A DNA stretch of 64,000 nucleotides from Pseudomonadota bacterium (GCA_023451375.1 JAEXZS010000078.1:184162-248161), one strand, 5' to 3'. Positions 8,365-17,593 are shown, counted from the first letter of the stretch. Notes: generated by a model from the sequence alone, not told the origin. Numbers and translations are program-made.

Positions 8365-9093
8365 ATGAGCCTTGACGTTCGCCTGTTCCCTTGTCGCACC
8401 GACAACTACGGTTTCCTGGCGCGCGACGCCGAGACCGGAGCGGTGGCGGCCGTCGACACGCCCGACGCCGCCCGCATCCTGGAGACGCTGGAACAGTCGG
8501 GCTGGGGAAGGTTGGACCTGATCCTGAACACCCACTGGCATCCCGACCACACCGAAGGCAACGAACGCCTGAAGGCGGAGACGGGCTGCGAGATCGTGGG
8601 GCCGGAGGAGGTGCGCCGGGTCGCGCCGCTGGACCGCGTCGTCGATCACGGCGATGTGGTGGAGCTCGGCGGGATCCGGTTCGAGGTGACGGCCACGCCG
8701 GGGCACACCCTGGGCCATGTGGTCTATCACGCGGCGGACCAGGGGCAGGCCTTCGTCGGCGACACCCTGTTTGCGCTCGGCTGCGGCCGGCTGTTCGAGG
8801 GCACGCCCGAACAGATGTGGGAAAGCCTGCGCCGGCTGGCGTCCTGGCCCGACCGGACGACGCTGTGGTGCGCGCACGAATACACCGCCTCGAACGCCCG
8901 CTTCACCCTCAGCGTGGATGACCGGCCGGAAACGGCGGCGCACGCGGAGGCGATCTTCGCCGCCCGGGAGCGGGGGCAGCCCACCGTTCCCACGACCCTG
9001 GCGATCGAGCGGCGCTTCAATCCTTTTCTGCGGGCCGGGGACGCGGATGCGTTCGCCGCACTTCGCCGGGCCAAGGACGCGTTCGCGGGCTGA
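8365..9093 (+). CDS. gloB: Hydroxyacylglutathione hydrolase (glyoxalase II)
   Basis: Hydrolyses S-lactoylglutathione to lactate and glutathione in methylglyoxal detoxification. The 242-residue metallo-beta-lactamase-fold protein shows the dinuclear metal motif THWHPDHTEGN near residue 56, then TPGHTLGHV, FVGDTLFALGCGRLFEG and CAHEYTASNARF. C-terminal glyoxalase II features are also present (IERRFNPFLR). The start at ATG 8365 gives the standard N-terminus (PCRTDNYGFL). gshA in the same window could help supply its glutathione. Confidence 0.95.
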   Translation: MSLDVRLFPCRTDNYGFLARDAETGAVAAVDTPDAARILETLEQSGWGRLDLILNTHWHPDHTEGNERLKAETGCEIVGPEEVRRVAPLDRVVDHGDVVELGGIRFEVTATPGHTLGHVVYHAADQGQAFVGDTLFALGCGRLFEGTPEQMWESLRRLASWPDRTTLWCAHEYTASNARFTLSVDDRPETAAHAEAIFAARERGQPTVPTTLAIERRFNPFLRAGDADAFAALRRAKDAFAG

Positions 9094-9097
9094 CGCC

Positions 9098-9847
9098 TCA
9101 GTCGCCCGCCAAGGTGCGGATGACCACGGCCGACGAAGGACGGCCGACGACGCCGCGCGAGGGATCGACCACGACGCGCAGCTCGCCGCGCGCGAAGGTC
9201 ACAGAGGCGCGGTTGCCCTCCACGATGCTGATCTTGCGCAGGCGGTTGACCGTCGACCGCGTGCTGGGGTTCCGCGCCAGGCGGACCACGGCGTCGGTGG
9301 TGACGATCAGGGCCTCGACGCACAGGGCCTCGGACTGGCTGCCGTCCAGGTCGATGGAGATCAGCCGGCCGACGGCTTCGGAGACCAGATTGCTTCGCCG
9401 CGCCATCAGGTTGAACAGCTGCACCGGCCCCAGGTTGGGCGTCTGCAGCGGCTGGCCTGCGCCCGCGCGGGAGACGGGCGAGCCTTGCGGGGTGCGGGTG
9501 GTGTAGAGGGTGATGCCGCCGTCGGCGGTGACGCGCAGGATCTGGTCGCCGTTGTCGTTGCGATAGATGATGTCGCCGCGCGGCGCCGGCGTCGGGCGCA
9601 GCACCCAGATCTCTGCCGATTGGTCGAAGCGCAGCAGCGGCCGCGCGCCCGAACTGTCCAGCACGAAGGCTTGGCCGGCGTCGGAGACGTAGCGGCCGGT
9701 GGTCGGCATGGCCCGCCGCGACTGGGCCTCGGCGGCCGACGCGGACAGCAGCAGGAGCAGCGACAGGATGACGGACGCGAGGGCGGCGAGCGCCATCGCG
9801 GTCATTCGCGGCGAATTTTTCGCCCTGACCTCTTCCGTCAACTTCAT
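9098..9847 (-). CDS. Exported protein of unknown function (possibly DUF4908)
   Basis: A 249-residue protein with a clear signal peptide: a long Ala/Leu helix ends in ASAAEAQ. The mature part is mostly predicted beta (RYVSDAGQAFVLD, GDIIYRNDNGDQILRV, ARGELRVVVDP). I associate it from memory with a Caulobacterales-restricted family, possibly DUF4908; that is not verified. Translation may start at 9847 or at the internal ATG 9805, which gives a more typical signal peptide; neither has a strong Shine-Dalgarno sequence. It converges with gloB, with 4 bases between stops. Confidence 0.75.
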   Translation of the reverse strand: MKLTEEVRAKNSPRMTAMALAALASVILSLLLLLSASAAEAQSRRAMPTTGRYVSDAGQAFVLDSSGARPLLRFDQSAEIWVLRPTPAPRGDIIYRNDNGDQILRVTADGGITLYTTRTPQGSPVSRAGAGQPLQTPNLGPVQLFNLMARRSNLVSEAVGRLISIDLDGSQSEALCVEALIVTTDAVVRLARNPSTRSTVNRLRKISIVEGNRASVTFARGELRVVVDPSRGVVGRPSSAVVIRTLAGD

Positions 9848-9896
9848 GAGAGCGTGGATGAAACCGGCGCGCGGCGGATTTTTGGCGAAGCGGGTC

Positions 9897-10622
<726 letters not shown>

Positions 10623-10729
10623 AATCGTTTCCTGTCCCTGTTCCCGGCCGATGCAAGGCCTTGTCGGATTTCAGGATTAACGACCGGAGCGGCGCGCGCA
10701 AGCGTCGTTTCCGCGACGGAAGCCTGCCG

Positions 10730-11794
10730 TCAGGCGGCCAGCCTGTCGATGTCGATCACGAAGCGGTAGCGGACGTCCGACTTCTCCATCCGCTCATAGG
10801 CCTCGTTGATCTGCTCCGGCGCGATCATCTCGATGTCGCAGGCGATGCCGTGCTCGGCGCAGAAGTCCAGCATCTCCTGGGTCTCGCGAATGCCGCCGAT
10901 CAGAGAGCCCGCCACGCGGCGACGCCGCCACAGCAGAGGCATGGCGTAAACGGGCATGCCCTCGGTCGACAGGCCCAGCATGACCATGGTGCCGTCCTTG
11001 GCCAGCAGCTGCAGATGGCCCGCGATCTCGTGCGTGGCCGAGACGGTGTTGATGATGAGGTCGAACGTCTCGGCCGCGGCCTGCACCGCCGCCTTGTCGG
11101 AGTTGATCAGGAAGTGTTTGGCCCCCATCCGCTCGGCGTCCGCGCGCTTGCGGTCCGAGGTCGACAGGACGGTGACCTCGGCCCCCATGGCCGCCGCCAG
11201 CTTGACCGCCATGTGGCCCAGGCCGCCCAGGCCGACCACGGCGACCCTCGAGCCCGGGCCCACGCCCCAGGTCTTCAGCGGCGAATAGGTGGTGATGCCG
11301 GCGCACAGCAGGGGGGCCGCCGCATCCAGCGGCAAACTGTCGGGGATGCGGAGGACGAAGTCCTGATCAACGACGATGGCGGTGGAATAGCCGCCCTGGG
11401 TGATCTTCTGGCCGACGCCGGCGCCCTTCTTGTCCGGCGAGCCGTAGGTCTGGGTCATGCCGGGCACGCAGTATTGTTCCTCGCCCTCCCGGCACGGCTT
11501 GCACTGGCGGCAGCTGTCGACCATGCAGCCCACGCCCACCCGGTCGCCGACCCTGAAGCGGGTGACGTTCTCGCCCACCGCCGTGACGACGCCCGCGATC
11601 TCGTGGCCCGGCACGATGGGATAGGTGGTGTTGCCCAGGTCGTTCTTCACAATGTGAAGGTCGGAGTGGCAGACGCCGGCGTATTTGATCTGGATCGCCA
11701 CGTCATCGGCCCCGGGATCGCGCCGCTCGAAGCGGTAGGGCGTCAGCGGCTTGTCGGAAGCGGTCGCGGCGAAGGCGCGGGTGGCGATCGGCAT
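10730..11794 (-). CDS. Zinc-dependent NAD(P)-dependent alcohol dehydrogenase
   Basis: A 354-residue medium-chain dehydrogenase of the cinnamyl-alcohol/YahK group, reducing aldehydes with NADPH. It shows the catalytic-zinc Cys in [20 protein letters not shown], the structural-zinc cysteines in [15 protein letters not shown], and the nucleotide-binding [13 protein letters not shown] followed by [15 protein letters not shown]. The SDRK pattern after the Rossmann beta-2 favours NADPH. Substrate is unknown. It runs in the same direction as phaB, with 107 bases between. Confidence 0.92.
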   Translation of the reverse strand: MPIATRAFAATASDKPLTPYRFERRDPGADDVAIQIKYAGVCHSDLHIVKNDLGNTTYPIVPGHEIAGVVTAVGENVTRFRVGDRVGVGCMVDSCRQCKPCREGEEQYCVPGMTQTYGSPDKKGAGVGQKITQGGYSTAIVVDQDFVLRIPDSLPLDAAAPLLCAGITTYSPLKTWGVGPGSRVAVVGLGGLGHMAVKLAAAMGAEVTVLSTSDRKRADAERMGAKHFLINSDKAAVQAAAETFDLIINTVSATHEIAGHLQLLAKDGTMVMLGLSTEGMPVYAMPLLWRRRRVAGSLIGGIRETQEMLDFCAEHGIACDIEMIAPEQINEAYERMEKSDVRYRFVIDIDRLAA

Positions 11795-11866
11795 GGGCGG
11801 TCCTCGGGCTTTGCGGTGAGCAGGCGTCAGATGTGGGGCGCGCCCGTCGCCCGCAAGGCGGGGCGC

Positions 11867-12616
11867 CTATTTCAGCTTGGCGATCAGCGCCTGCGCCGCC
11901 GCCGGGTTCCGCACCTTCGCGCCTGAGATGAAGTAGGCGAAGACATCGCCGCGTTTCGCCCAGGCCTTCGCCTGTTTCGCGACGCCGTCGAGCTCGGCGG
12001 CGGTCATGCCGGTCGGCTCGTCCTCGCGGCTGGACATCAACCGCGCATAGGTGAAGTCGGCGGTGTCCTCGTCGATCTGGGGCCAGGTCGGCTCCTCGTC
12101 GTCGACGGCGTAGACGATGGCCACGCCGTATTTCCGCGCCAGATCGTAGAATTGCTCGGTGGCGAAGGTCGGATTGCGCACCTCCAACGCGTGGCGCAGG
12201 CGCAGGCCATCCTTCTCCTTCGGCAACAGCTTCAGGAAACCCTCGAAGTCCTCGGGGTCGAACTTCTTGGTCCCCATGAACTGCCAATTGATCGGTCCCA
12301 GCTTGTCGCCCAGCTCGGTCAGGCCCTGGGACAGGAACTTCTCGAAGCTCTCGCCGCCCTCCGACAGCACCTTGCGATTGGTGCAGTAACGGCTGGCCTT
12401 GACCGAGAAGACGAAGCCGTTCGGCGTCTCGTCGCGCCATTTGCGCCAGCTGTCGGGCTTGAAGGTCGAATAGTAGGTGCCGTTGATCTCGATCGAGGTC
12501 AGCGCGCGGCTGGCGTATTCCAGCTCCCGCTTCTGGACCAGATCGTCGGGATAGAAGACCCCGCGCCACGGCTCGTAGGTCCAGCCGCCGATGCCGATGT
12601 GGATGGGGTGGGTCAT
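11867..12616 (-). CDS. DUF72 domain protein
   Basis: A 249-residue TIM-barrel-like protein of the DUF72/YecE family, whose function is not established. Family features are IGIGGWTYEPWRGVFYP, EINGTYYSTFKP, FVFSVKASRYCTN and the later YVVDD-like segment (IVYAVDDEEPTWPQ). The ATG at 12616 overlaps the stop of the upstream ParE-like toxin gene as ATGA. It is thus the third gene of an overlap-coupled series with the toxin-antitoxin pair, an unusual neighbour for this family. Confidence 0.92.
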   Translation of the reverse strand: MTHPIHIGIGGWTYEPWRGVFYPDDLVQKRELEYASRALTSIEINGTYYSTFKPDSWRKWRDETPNGFVFSVKASRYCTNRKVLSEGGESFEKFLSQGLTELGDKLGPINWQFMGTKKFDPEDFEGFLKLLPKEKDGLRLRHALEVRNPTFATEQFYDLARKYGVAIVYAVDDEEPTWPQIDEDTADFTYARLMSSREDEPTGMTAAELDGVAKQAKAWAKRGDVFAYFISGAKVRNPAAAQALIAKLK

Positions 12617-12933
12617 GGTTGTTCCCCTTCGTCGCTGTCGCCTTGCGGATCGGTCTGCCAGTCTTCGTGCCCGTGTCGGACGCGCTGGATCAGGACGCCT
12701 TCCGGCTCTTCGTCATAGATGACCACATGAGCCTTGAAGGTGAAGACCCGAATGGGCGGATCGTAGTCGGTGCGCAGCCGAGCGACGCCGGGTGATGCCG
12801 CCAGTCGGTTGAACAGGGTTTCCAGTTCGTCCTGATATCGGTCGGTCTGAAGCGGGCCGAACCGATCGTGACCCTGGATATAGATGGCGATGAGATCCTC
12901 GCTCGCCTCGACGGACAGCCGATAGCGGCTCAT
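12613..12933 (-). CDS. Type II toxin, RelE/ParE family
   Basis: A 106-residue protein with the ParE fold signature: YRLSVEASEDLIAIYIQG at the N-terminus, a helical hairpin (YQDELETLFNRLAASP), then LRTDYDPPIRVFTFKAHVVIYDEE and ILIQRVRHGHEDW at the C-terminus. ParE members poison gyrase while RelE members cut mRNA; the lack of clear RelE catalytic residues and the ParD partner favour ParE. The start overlaps the antitoxin stop (ATGA) and the stop overlaps the DUF72 start, so all three should be translated together. Confidence 0.9.
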   Translation of the reverse strand: MSRYRLSVEASEDLIAIYIQGHDRFGPLQTDRYQDELETLFNRLAASPGVARLRTDYDPPIRVFTFKAHVVIYDEEPEGVLIQRVRHGHEDWQTDPQGDSDEGEQP

Positions 12934-13184
12934 CCCGCCTTGCGCCGCTCAGCGATGCGGGAAAGAGCCTCGGCGCGAATATCGGCCATAGTCCTGTCGC
13001 TGATGCCGCTAGCTCGGCCCTCGTCGATCAGCCGCTGCATGTTAGCGATCTTGTCGGCCTTGACCTGTTCGCGGCGGATCAGGTCGCGGACGACGTCGGA
13101 AGTATTGGCGTAGCGGCCGGATTTCGCCTGCTCCTCGACCCAGGCCTTCATCGGATCGGGCAGAGAGATGTTCATCGTCGCCAT
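12930..13184 (-). CDS. Type II antitoxin, ParD family
   Basis: An 84-residue ribbon-helix-helix antitoxin: MNISLPDPMKAWVEEQ supplies the DNA-binding strand, GRYANTSDVVRDLIRRE the two helices, and the charged C-terminal half would wrap the toxin. The start at 13184 is set by AGGGAGGAG 7 nt upstream. ParD proteins repress their own operon; the palindromic repeat about 57 bp upstream could hold the operator or may be an unrelated repeat copy. First gene of the ParD-ParE-DUF72 operon. Confidence 0.91.
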   Translation of the reverse strand: MATMNISLPDPMKAWVEEQAKSGRYANTSDVVRDLIRREQVKADKIANMQRLIDEGRASGISDRTMADIRAEALSRIAERRKAG

Positions 13185-13240
13185 GGTCGGTCTCCTCCCT
13201 TGAAGAGTGGAGCTTTGGCAAAGATTGTCAATGACGGCGC

Positions 13241-13288
13241 GATTTCAGACTCGGACCGCGAAAAGGCCAGTGTGAATAGTCTGAAATC
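13241..13288 (-). repeat. TTCASAC-type palindromic repeat upstream of the toxin-antitoxin operon
   Basis: Perfect 11-bp inverted arms GATTTCAGACT (13241-13251) and its complement (13278-13288) enclose a 26-base centre. Read on the minus strand it begins TTTCAGACTATTCACACT, which matches the two copies upstream of murG but lacks their third 9-bp unit. It lies between the end of gshA and the start of parD, both on the minus strand, so it might act as terminator, operator or neither. Confidence 0.7.
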
Positions 13289-13350
13289 GTCCACGTCCGG
13301 TCGTCGGGAGGAGGCGTCAGCACAGCGCTCCGTCGCAGCCGGTCGCGGGT

Positions 13351-14712
13351 TCAGTAGGCGAAGTCGGCGTAGAGGCGTTTCACGTCGCCCTGCCAGGGGC
13401 CGTGGTACAGGTCCAGCAGCCGCTCCGCCGGGGTGACGCCGCTGTCGGCGATGTCTTCCAGTTCCGACAGGTAGCCGCGCTCATCGACCATGCCGCCGGA
13501 GAATTTGGCGCGGTTCTTAAGGCCGTGCCGGGCGATGTCGACCATGTCGACGGCGATGTCGCGGACCGAGCGGCCGGCCACCTCGGCCTTCAGGCCCAGG
13601 CGGGTCACGTCGCGGCGCAGGCGCTCGTGGTCGGCGATGTCCCAGCCCTTGCACAGGTCCCAGGCGGCGGCCAACGACGGGGCGTCGTACAGGATGCCTG
13701 CCCACAAGGCGGGCAGGGCGCAGATGCGGCTCCACGGCCCGCCGTCCGCGCCGCGCATCTCCAGATAGGCCTTCAGCCGCACCTCGGGGAAGAGGGTGGT
13801 CAGGTGGTCGTTCCAGTCCTTGAGGGTCGGATACTGGCCGGGCAGGGCGGGCAGCTTGCCGGCCTGGAAGTCCCGGAACGACTGGCCCGACGCGTCAACG
13901 TACTTGCCGCCGCGCTTGGCGAAATACATCGGCGTGTCCAGGGCGTAGTCGGCGTAGCGCTCGAAGCCGAAGCCGTCCTGGAAGACGAAGTCCAGCATGC
14001 CGGTGCGGTCGGCGTCGGTGTCGGTCCAGACGTTGGCGCGGGCCGAAAGGAAGCCGTTGGGGCGGCCTTCGGTGAAGGGGCTGTTGGCGAACAGGGCGGT
14101 GGCGATCGGCTGCAGCGCCAGAGAGGTGCGGAACTTGGCGACCATGTCGGCTTCGCTGTCGAAGTCGAGGTTCGCCTGGATGGTGCAGGTGCGCAGCATC
14201 ATGTCCAGGCCCAGCGTCCCGACCTTGGGCATATAGGCGCGCATGATGTCGTAGCGGCCCTTGGGCATGACCGGGACCTGTTCGCGCGTCCACAGCGGAT
14301 CGAAGCCGACGCCCAGGAAGCCGACGCCGATCTGGTCGGCGACCTGCTTGACCTCCATCAGGTGCTGGCCGGTCTCGTTGCAGATGTCGTGGATGGTCAG
14401 GAGCGGCGCGCCCGACAGTTCGAACTGGCCGCCGGGCTCCAGGCTGACCGAGGCGGTGAAGCCCTCCGCGTTCGGACGCTCCAGCCCGATGATGTGGCCG
14501 CCTTCCTCCACCGGCGTCCAGCCGAAGCGCAGCAGGCCCTCCAGCATGGCCTTGATGCCGTTGGGGCCGTCATAGGCGGGGCGGGCCAGGGTGGCGCGGT
14601 CGAAGCCGAACTTCTCGTGCTCGGCCCCGATGCGCCACTGATCCTTGGGCTTGGCGCCCTTGTCCATGACCCCGATCAGGGCTTCCCGGGTCAGCGGCGC
14701 GTTGTCGGACAT
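13351..14712 (-). CDS. gshA: Glutamate--cysteine ligase (plant/alphaproteobacterial type)
   Basis: Makes gamma-glutamylcysteine, the first step of glutathione synthesis. The 453-residue protein belongs to the GCS2 family: QWRIGAEHEKFGFD, SLEPGGQFELSGAPL, GVGFDPLWTREQVPVMPKGRYDIM, RTCTIQANLDFDSEADM and ANSPFTEGRPNGFLSARANVWTD-type segments occur in order. The ATG at 14712 follows GGAGGGGG at good spacing; the open frame upstream has no Shine-Dalgarno sequence. It is followed on the same strand by the toxin-antitoxin operon. Confidence 0.95.
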   Translation of the reverse strand: MSDNAPLTREALIGVMDKGAKPKDQWRIGAEHEKFGFDRATLARPAYDGPNGIKAMLEGLLRFGWTPVEEGGHIIGLERPNAEGFTASVSLEPGGQFELSGAPLLTIHDICNETGQHLMEVKQVADQIGVGFLGVGFDPLWTREQVPVMPKGRYDIMRAYMPKVGTLGLDMMLRTCTIQANLDFDSEADMVAKFRTSLALQPIATALFANSPFTEGRPNGFLSARANVWTDTDADRTGMLDFVFQDGFGFERYADYALDTPMYFAKRGGKYVDASGQSFRDFQAGKLPALPGQYPTLKDWNDHLTTLFPEVRLKAYLEMRGADGGPWSRICALPALWAGILYDAPSLAAAWDLCKGWDIADHERLRRDVTRLGLKAEVAGRSVRDIAVDMVDIARHGLKNRAKFSGGMVDERGYLSELEDIADSGVTPAERLLDLYHGPWQGDVKRLYADFAY

Positions 14713-14804
14713 GCGATAGGCCCCCTCCGGCGCAACCATCGCGACGGCGTGTCGCGGCTAGATGGGCGAGGTCAGGGCCGCGCTCAAGAGGATGAGCGGA
14801 GGTT

Positions 14805-15653
14805 TTACCGCTCCCAATCGCCAACCGCCGCCTGCCACAGGGTCATGGCGGCGATGGCGGCGGTGTCGGCGCGCAGGATGCGGGGGCCCAGCGAGACGGC
14901 GGTGGTGAAGGGCAGGGACCGCAGCCGGTCCCGCTCCTCCGGCGAGAAGCCGCCTTCGGGTCCGATCAGAATGGCCCAAGGCCCGGAAGATCCTTCCCCG
15001 CCCCTCGCGCGGGAGGGGGGCCGCGAAGCGGTGGACGGGGCGGATGCAAGACCGGTGTCCGGGGTCGCCCCCTCCACCACGCTTCGCGCGCCGCTGCCCC
15101 GTTCCGCTTCGCTCCACGGGGGAGGAACAAGGGCCCTCATCGCCGGCGCGCCGCCGGTCTCGTCGCAGAACATCAGGCGGCGGCCGGCGTCCCAGCCGTC
15201 CAGCAGAGCGTCCAGCTTCACCGGATCGTCGACGACCGGCACGTCCATGCGGCCGGTCTGCTCGGCGGCCTCTTCGGCGATGGCGTCCAGCCGGTCCAGG
15301 CGGATGCGGTCTGTATTGGTGCGTTGCGTCCGGACCAGCCGCACCCGGCGCGCGCCCAGCTCGGCGGCCTTCTCGACGATGGTCTCGACCCGGGCCTTCT
15401 TCACCACGGCGACGATCAGCTCAAGGTCGGGGCCATGGGTCTGCGCGCGCACCTGTTCCTCCGCGCGCAGGATCACGCCCTTCTTCAGCACCTCGGCGAC
15501 CGACGCCCGCCACTCGCCGTCGCGGCCGTTGAACACCAGCAGCTCGTCCCCGACCTTCAGCCGCATGACCTGGGTCAGATAGCGCGACTGGTCGAGCGTC
15601 GGGGCGATGGGGGCGGCGGCAGCGAGGGGAGAGGTGACGTGGAGGCGGATCAT
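14805..15653 (-). CDS. rsmE: 16S rRNA (uracil1498-N3)-methyltransferase RsmE, with in-frame insert
   Basis: A SPOUT-class enzyme that methylates U1498 of 16S rRNA. Family segments seen are IRLHVTSPL, YLTQVMRLKVGDELLVFNG, VKKARVETIVEKAAELGA, TQRTNTDRI, and the knot region ILIGPEGGFSPEE with LGPRILRADTAAIAAM. At 282 residues it is about 40 longer than E. coli RsmE (243). The excess is one block of about 50 residues just before the LIGPEGG strand, rich in Pro/Ser/Arg/Gly and coded by a palindromic repeat. ATG 15653 has AGGGA 6 nt upstream; ATG 15659 is the alternative. gshA lies 92 bases downstream on the same strand. Confidence 0.93.
   Translation of the reverse strand: MIRLHVTSPLAAAAPIAPTLDQSRYLTQVMRLKVGDELLVFNGRDGEWRASVAEVLKKGVILRAEEQVRAQTHGPDLELIVAVVKKARVETIVEKAAELGARRVRLVRTQRTNTDRIRLDRLDAIAEEAAEQTGRMDVPVVDDPVKLDALLDGWDAGRRLMFCDETGGAPAMRALVPPPWSEAERGSGARSVVEGATPDTGLASAPSTASRPPSRARGGEGSSGPWAILIGPEGGFSPEERDRLRSLPFTTAVSLGPRILRADTAAIAAMTLWQAAVGDWER
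14985..15135 (-). repeat. Palindromic repeat element inside rsmE, frame preserved
   Basis: About 150 bp with facing GC-rich hairpin segments, GGGCGGGG/CCCCTCC-type at one end and CCGTTCCGCTTCGCTCCACG at the other. It falls within the rsmE coding frame and adds about 50 codons without a stop. The part at 15070-15130 closely matches 61694-61755. Edges are approximate because they were judged by eye against the expected RsmE sequence. Confidence 0.7.
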
Positions 15654-15709
15654 GCTCATCCCTAGACCGTTATGCCGGGCGTGTTCCACCGCTTCATGGA
15701 GGCCAAACC

Positions 15710-16240
15710 ATGCCATGGCTGAAGACCTGGGCCGAGAAGGGCTTGAGCGCCGAGGCGGCGCTGGATGCGTTCGACGGACTGCCGGTGATCACGCCGGAGG
15801 AGATGATCGGGAGCTGGCGCGGCTCGGAGCTGCCGACGGCGCACCCGCTGGACGGGCTGCTGGCGCTCTATGGTTGGCGCGGCAAGCGGTTCGAGGATGC
15901 GGAGCGGGTGCATCCGTTGCTGTTCGAGCACCACGGACGGACCGTGGCCGTTGATCCCGCGCGCCTGCCGCTAGGCGTCGCGCTGAACCTTCCGCACCTG
16001 TCGCGGACGGACAAGGCGGTGGAGCTGTTCAGGGCCTCGCTGCCGCTGTGGCGGACCCGAAAGCCCAAGGCGCGCCTGCGGGCGGTCGAGCATCGCGGGC
16101 TGGTGTCGGCGGCGATGATCTATGACGACCTGCCGATCATCGACCACTTCCGCCGAGCGGATGAGGGGCGGGTGTTGGGGCTGATGGACTTCCGCCGCAC
16201 GCCCCGGCCGTTCTTCTTCCTGCTGGAGCGGGAAGGCTAG
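15710..16240 (+). CDS. GXWXG / DUF4334 domain protein
   Basis: A 176-residue protein with an N-terminal GxWxG domain (MIGSWRGSELPTAHPLDGLL) and a C-terminal DUF4334 domain (AAMIYDDLPIIDHFRR, VLGLMDFR, FFFLLER). The family has no settled function and is often annotated as GXWXG-containing. No signal peptide. Divergent from rsmE with 56 bases between starts; its stop overlaps the stop of the acyl-CoA dehydrogenase gene by 4 bases (CTAG). Confidence 0.88.
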   Translation: MPWLKTWAEKGLSAEAALDAFDGLPVITPEEMIGSWRGSELPTAHPLDGLLALYGWRGKRFEDAERVHPLLFEHHGRTVAVDPARLPLGVALNLPHLSRTDKAVELFRASLPLWRTRKPKARLRAVEHRGLVSAAMIYDDLPIIDHFRRADEGRVLGLMDFRRTPRPFFFLLEREG

Positions 16241-17400
16241 AGCGTCCGCGCGATCAGCAGCTTCATGATCTCGTTGGTGCCGCCGTAGATGCGCTGAACC
16301 CGCGCGTCCTTGTAGAGCTGGGCGATGGCGTATTCGTTCATGTAGCCGTAGCCGCCGTGCAGCTGCAGCATCTCGTCGATGGTCTCGCCCTGGATGTCGG
16401 TGACCCAGTATTTGGCCATGGAGGCGGTGGCGGCGTCGAGCTTGCCTTGCAGGTGCAGGCCGATGCAGTGGTCGACGAAGACCTTGGCGACGGTCAGCTT
16501 GGTCTTCACCTCGGCCAGCTTGAACTGGGTGTTCTGGAAGTCGATCACCCGCTTGCCGAACGCCTTGCGCTCCTTGACGTAGGCGAGGGTGGCCTCAAGC
16601 CCGCGCTCGGCGGCGGCGACGCCCTGGACGGCGATGTTCAGCCGCTCCTGCGGCAGCTGCTGCATCAGCTGGACGAAGCCCTGGCCCTCGGTCCCGCCGA
16701 TGATGTTGTCGCCGGGAACCTGCACCTCGTTGAAGAACAGCTCGGAGGTGTCGTTGGCCTCCATGCCGATCTTGTGCAGGTTGCGGCCGCGCTCGAAGCC
16801 TTCGGCGCCGTCGGTCTCGACCACGATCAGGCTGGTGCCCTTGGCGCCCTCGGCCGGGTCGGTCTTGGCGACGACGATGATGAAGTTGGCCAGCTGGCCG
16901 TTGGTGATGAAGGTCTTGGAGCCGTTGACGACATAGCCGTTGCCGGACTTCACCGCCGTCGTCTTGACGCCCTGCAGGTCCGAGCCGGCGCCCGGTTCGG
17001 TCATGGCGATGGCGCCGACCAGCTCGCCCGAGGCCAGACGCGGCAGCCAGCGGGCCTTCTGCTCCTCGGTGCCGTAGTGCCAGATGTAGGGGGCGACGAT
17101 GGCGTTGTGCAGGCTGATGCCGAAATGGTCCGCGCCCTTCCAGCCCAGTTGGCGCATCAGCACCACCTCATGGCGATAGTCGCCGCCCATGCCGCCGTCG
17201 GCCTCCGGCATCGACAGGCCCAGCAGCCCGTCGGCGCCGGCCTGGGTCCACAGCTCGCGCGGGACGGAGGAGTTCGCGATCCATTGCTGGACCTTTTCCG
17301 GCGGCGCGTGCTCGTCGATCCACTTGCCGACGCTGTCGGAGAAGAGGGTGATCTCTTCTTCCTGCATGAAATCGGGGTCGGGGCTGTTGAGGATGTTCAT
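16237..17400 (-). CDS. Acyl-CoA dehydrogenase
   Basis: A 387-residue FAD enzyme that introduces the 2,3-double bond in acyl-CoA. It shows IAMTEPGAGSDLQGVKTTA, NGSKTFITNG, and the C-terminal LQLHGGYGYMNEYAIAQLYKDARVQRIYGGTNEIMK pattern (here quoted only in parts: HGGYGYM, RIYGGTNEIMK). The chain length preference is not evident. It lies on the same strand downstream of a DmdC-like acyl-CoA dehydrogenase, separated by a 170-bp inverted-repeat element, and may share control by the MerR regulator further upstream. Confidence 0.93.
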   Translation of the reverse strand: MNILNSPDPDFMQEEEITLFSDSVGKWIDEHAPPEKVQQWIANSSVPRELWTQAGADGLLGLSMPEADGGMGGDYRHEVVLMRQLGWKGADHFGISLHNAIVAPYIWHYGTEEQKARWLPRLASGELVGAIAMTEPGAGSDLQGVKTTAVKSGNGYVVNGSKTFITNGQLANFIIVVAKTDPAEGAKGTSLIVVETDGAEGFERGRNLHKIGMEANDTSELFFNEVQVPGDNIIGGTEGQGFVQLMQQLPQERLNIAVQGVAAAERGLEATLAYVKERKAFGKRVIDFQNTQFKLAEVKTKLTVAKVFVDHCIGLHLQGKLDAATASMAKYWVTDIQGETIDEMLQLHGGYGYMNEYAIAQLYKDARVQRIYGGTNEIMKLLIARTL

Positions 17401-17421
17401 CGGTTAGCTCCGCTTTTCGAC

Positions 17422-17592
17422 ACCCCCTCCCAAGGGGAGAGGGCTTGAGCGCACGGCGGCGATAGCCGTCGTCCTTGCGCGAAAGGGTGAGGGGTTCAGT
17501 GGGAGCCGGTGAGGGAGAACCCCTCACCCTTTCGGCTTGCGGATCGCTGCGCTCTCCGAGCCTCAAGCCCTCTCCCTCTGGGAGAGGGTGGC
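17422..17592. repeat. Long inverted-repeat element between two acyl-CoA dehydrogenase genes
   Basis: Nested inverted arms fill the whole intergenic space. Outer arms GAGAGGGCTTGAG (17437-17449) pair with CTCAAGCCCTCTC (17562-17574), and inner arms of 17 bp at 17481-17497 and 17517-17533 (GAAAGGGTGAGGGGTTC and complement) are perfect with a 19-base loop. The form suits a paired REP (REPIN) or small MITE-like element. In the transcript it could fold as a very stable hairpin between the two cistrons. Confidence 0.85.
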
Positions 17593-17593
17593 T

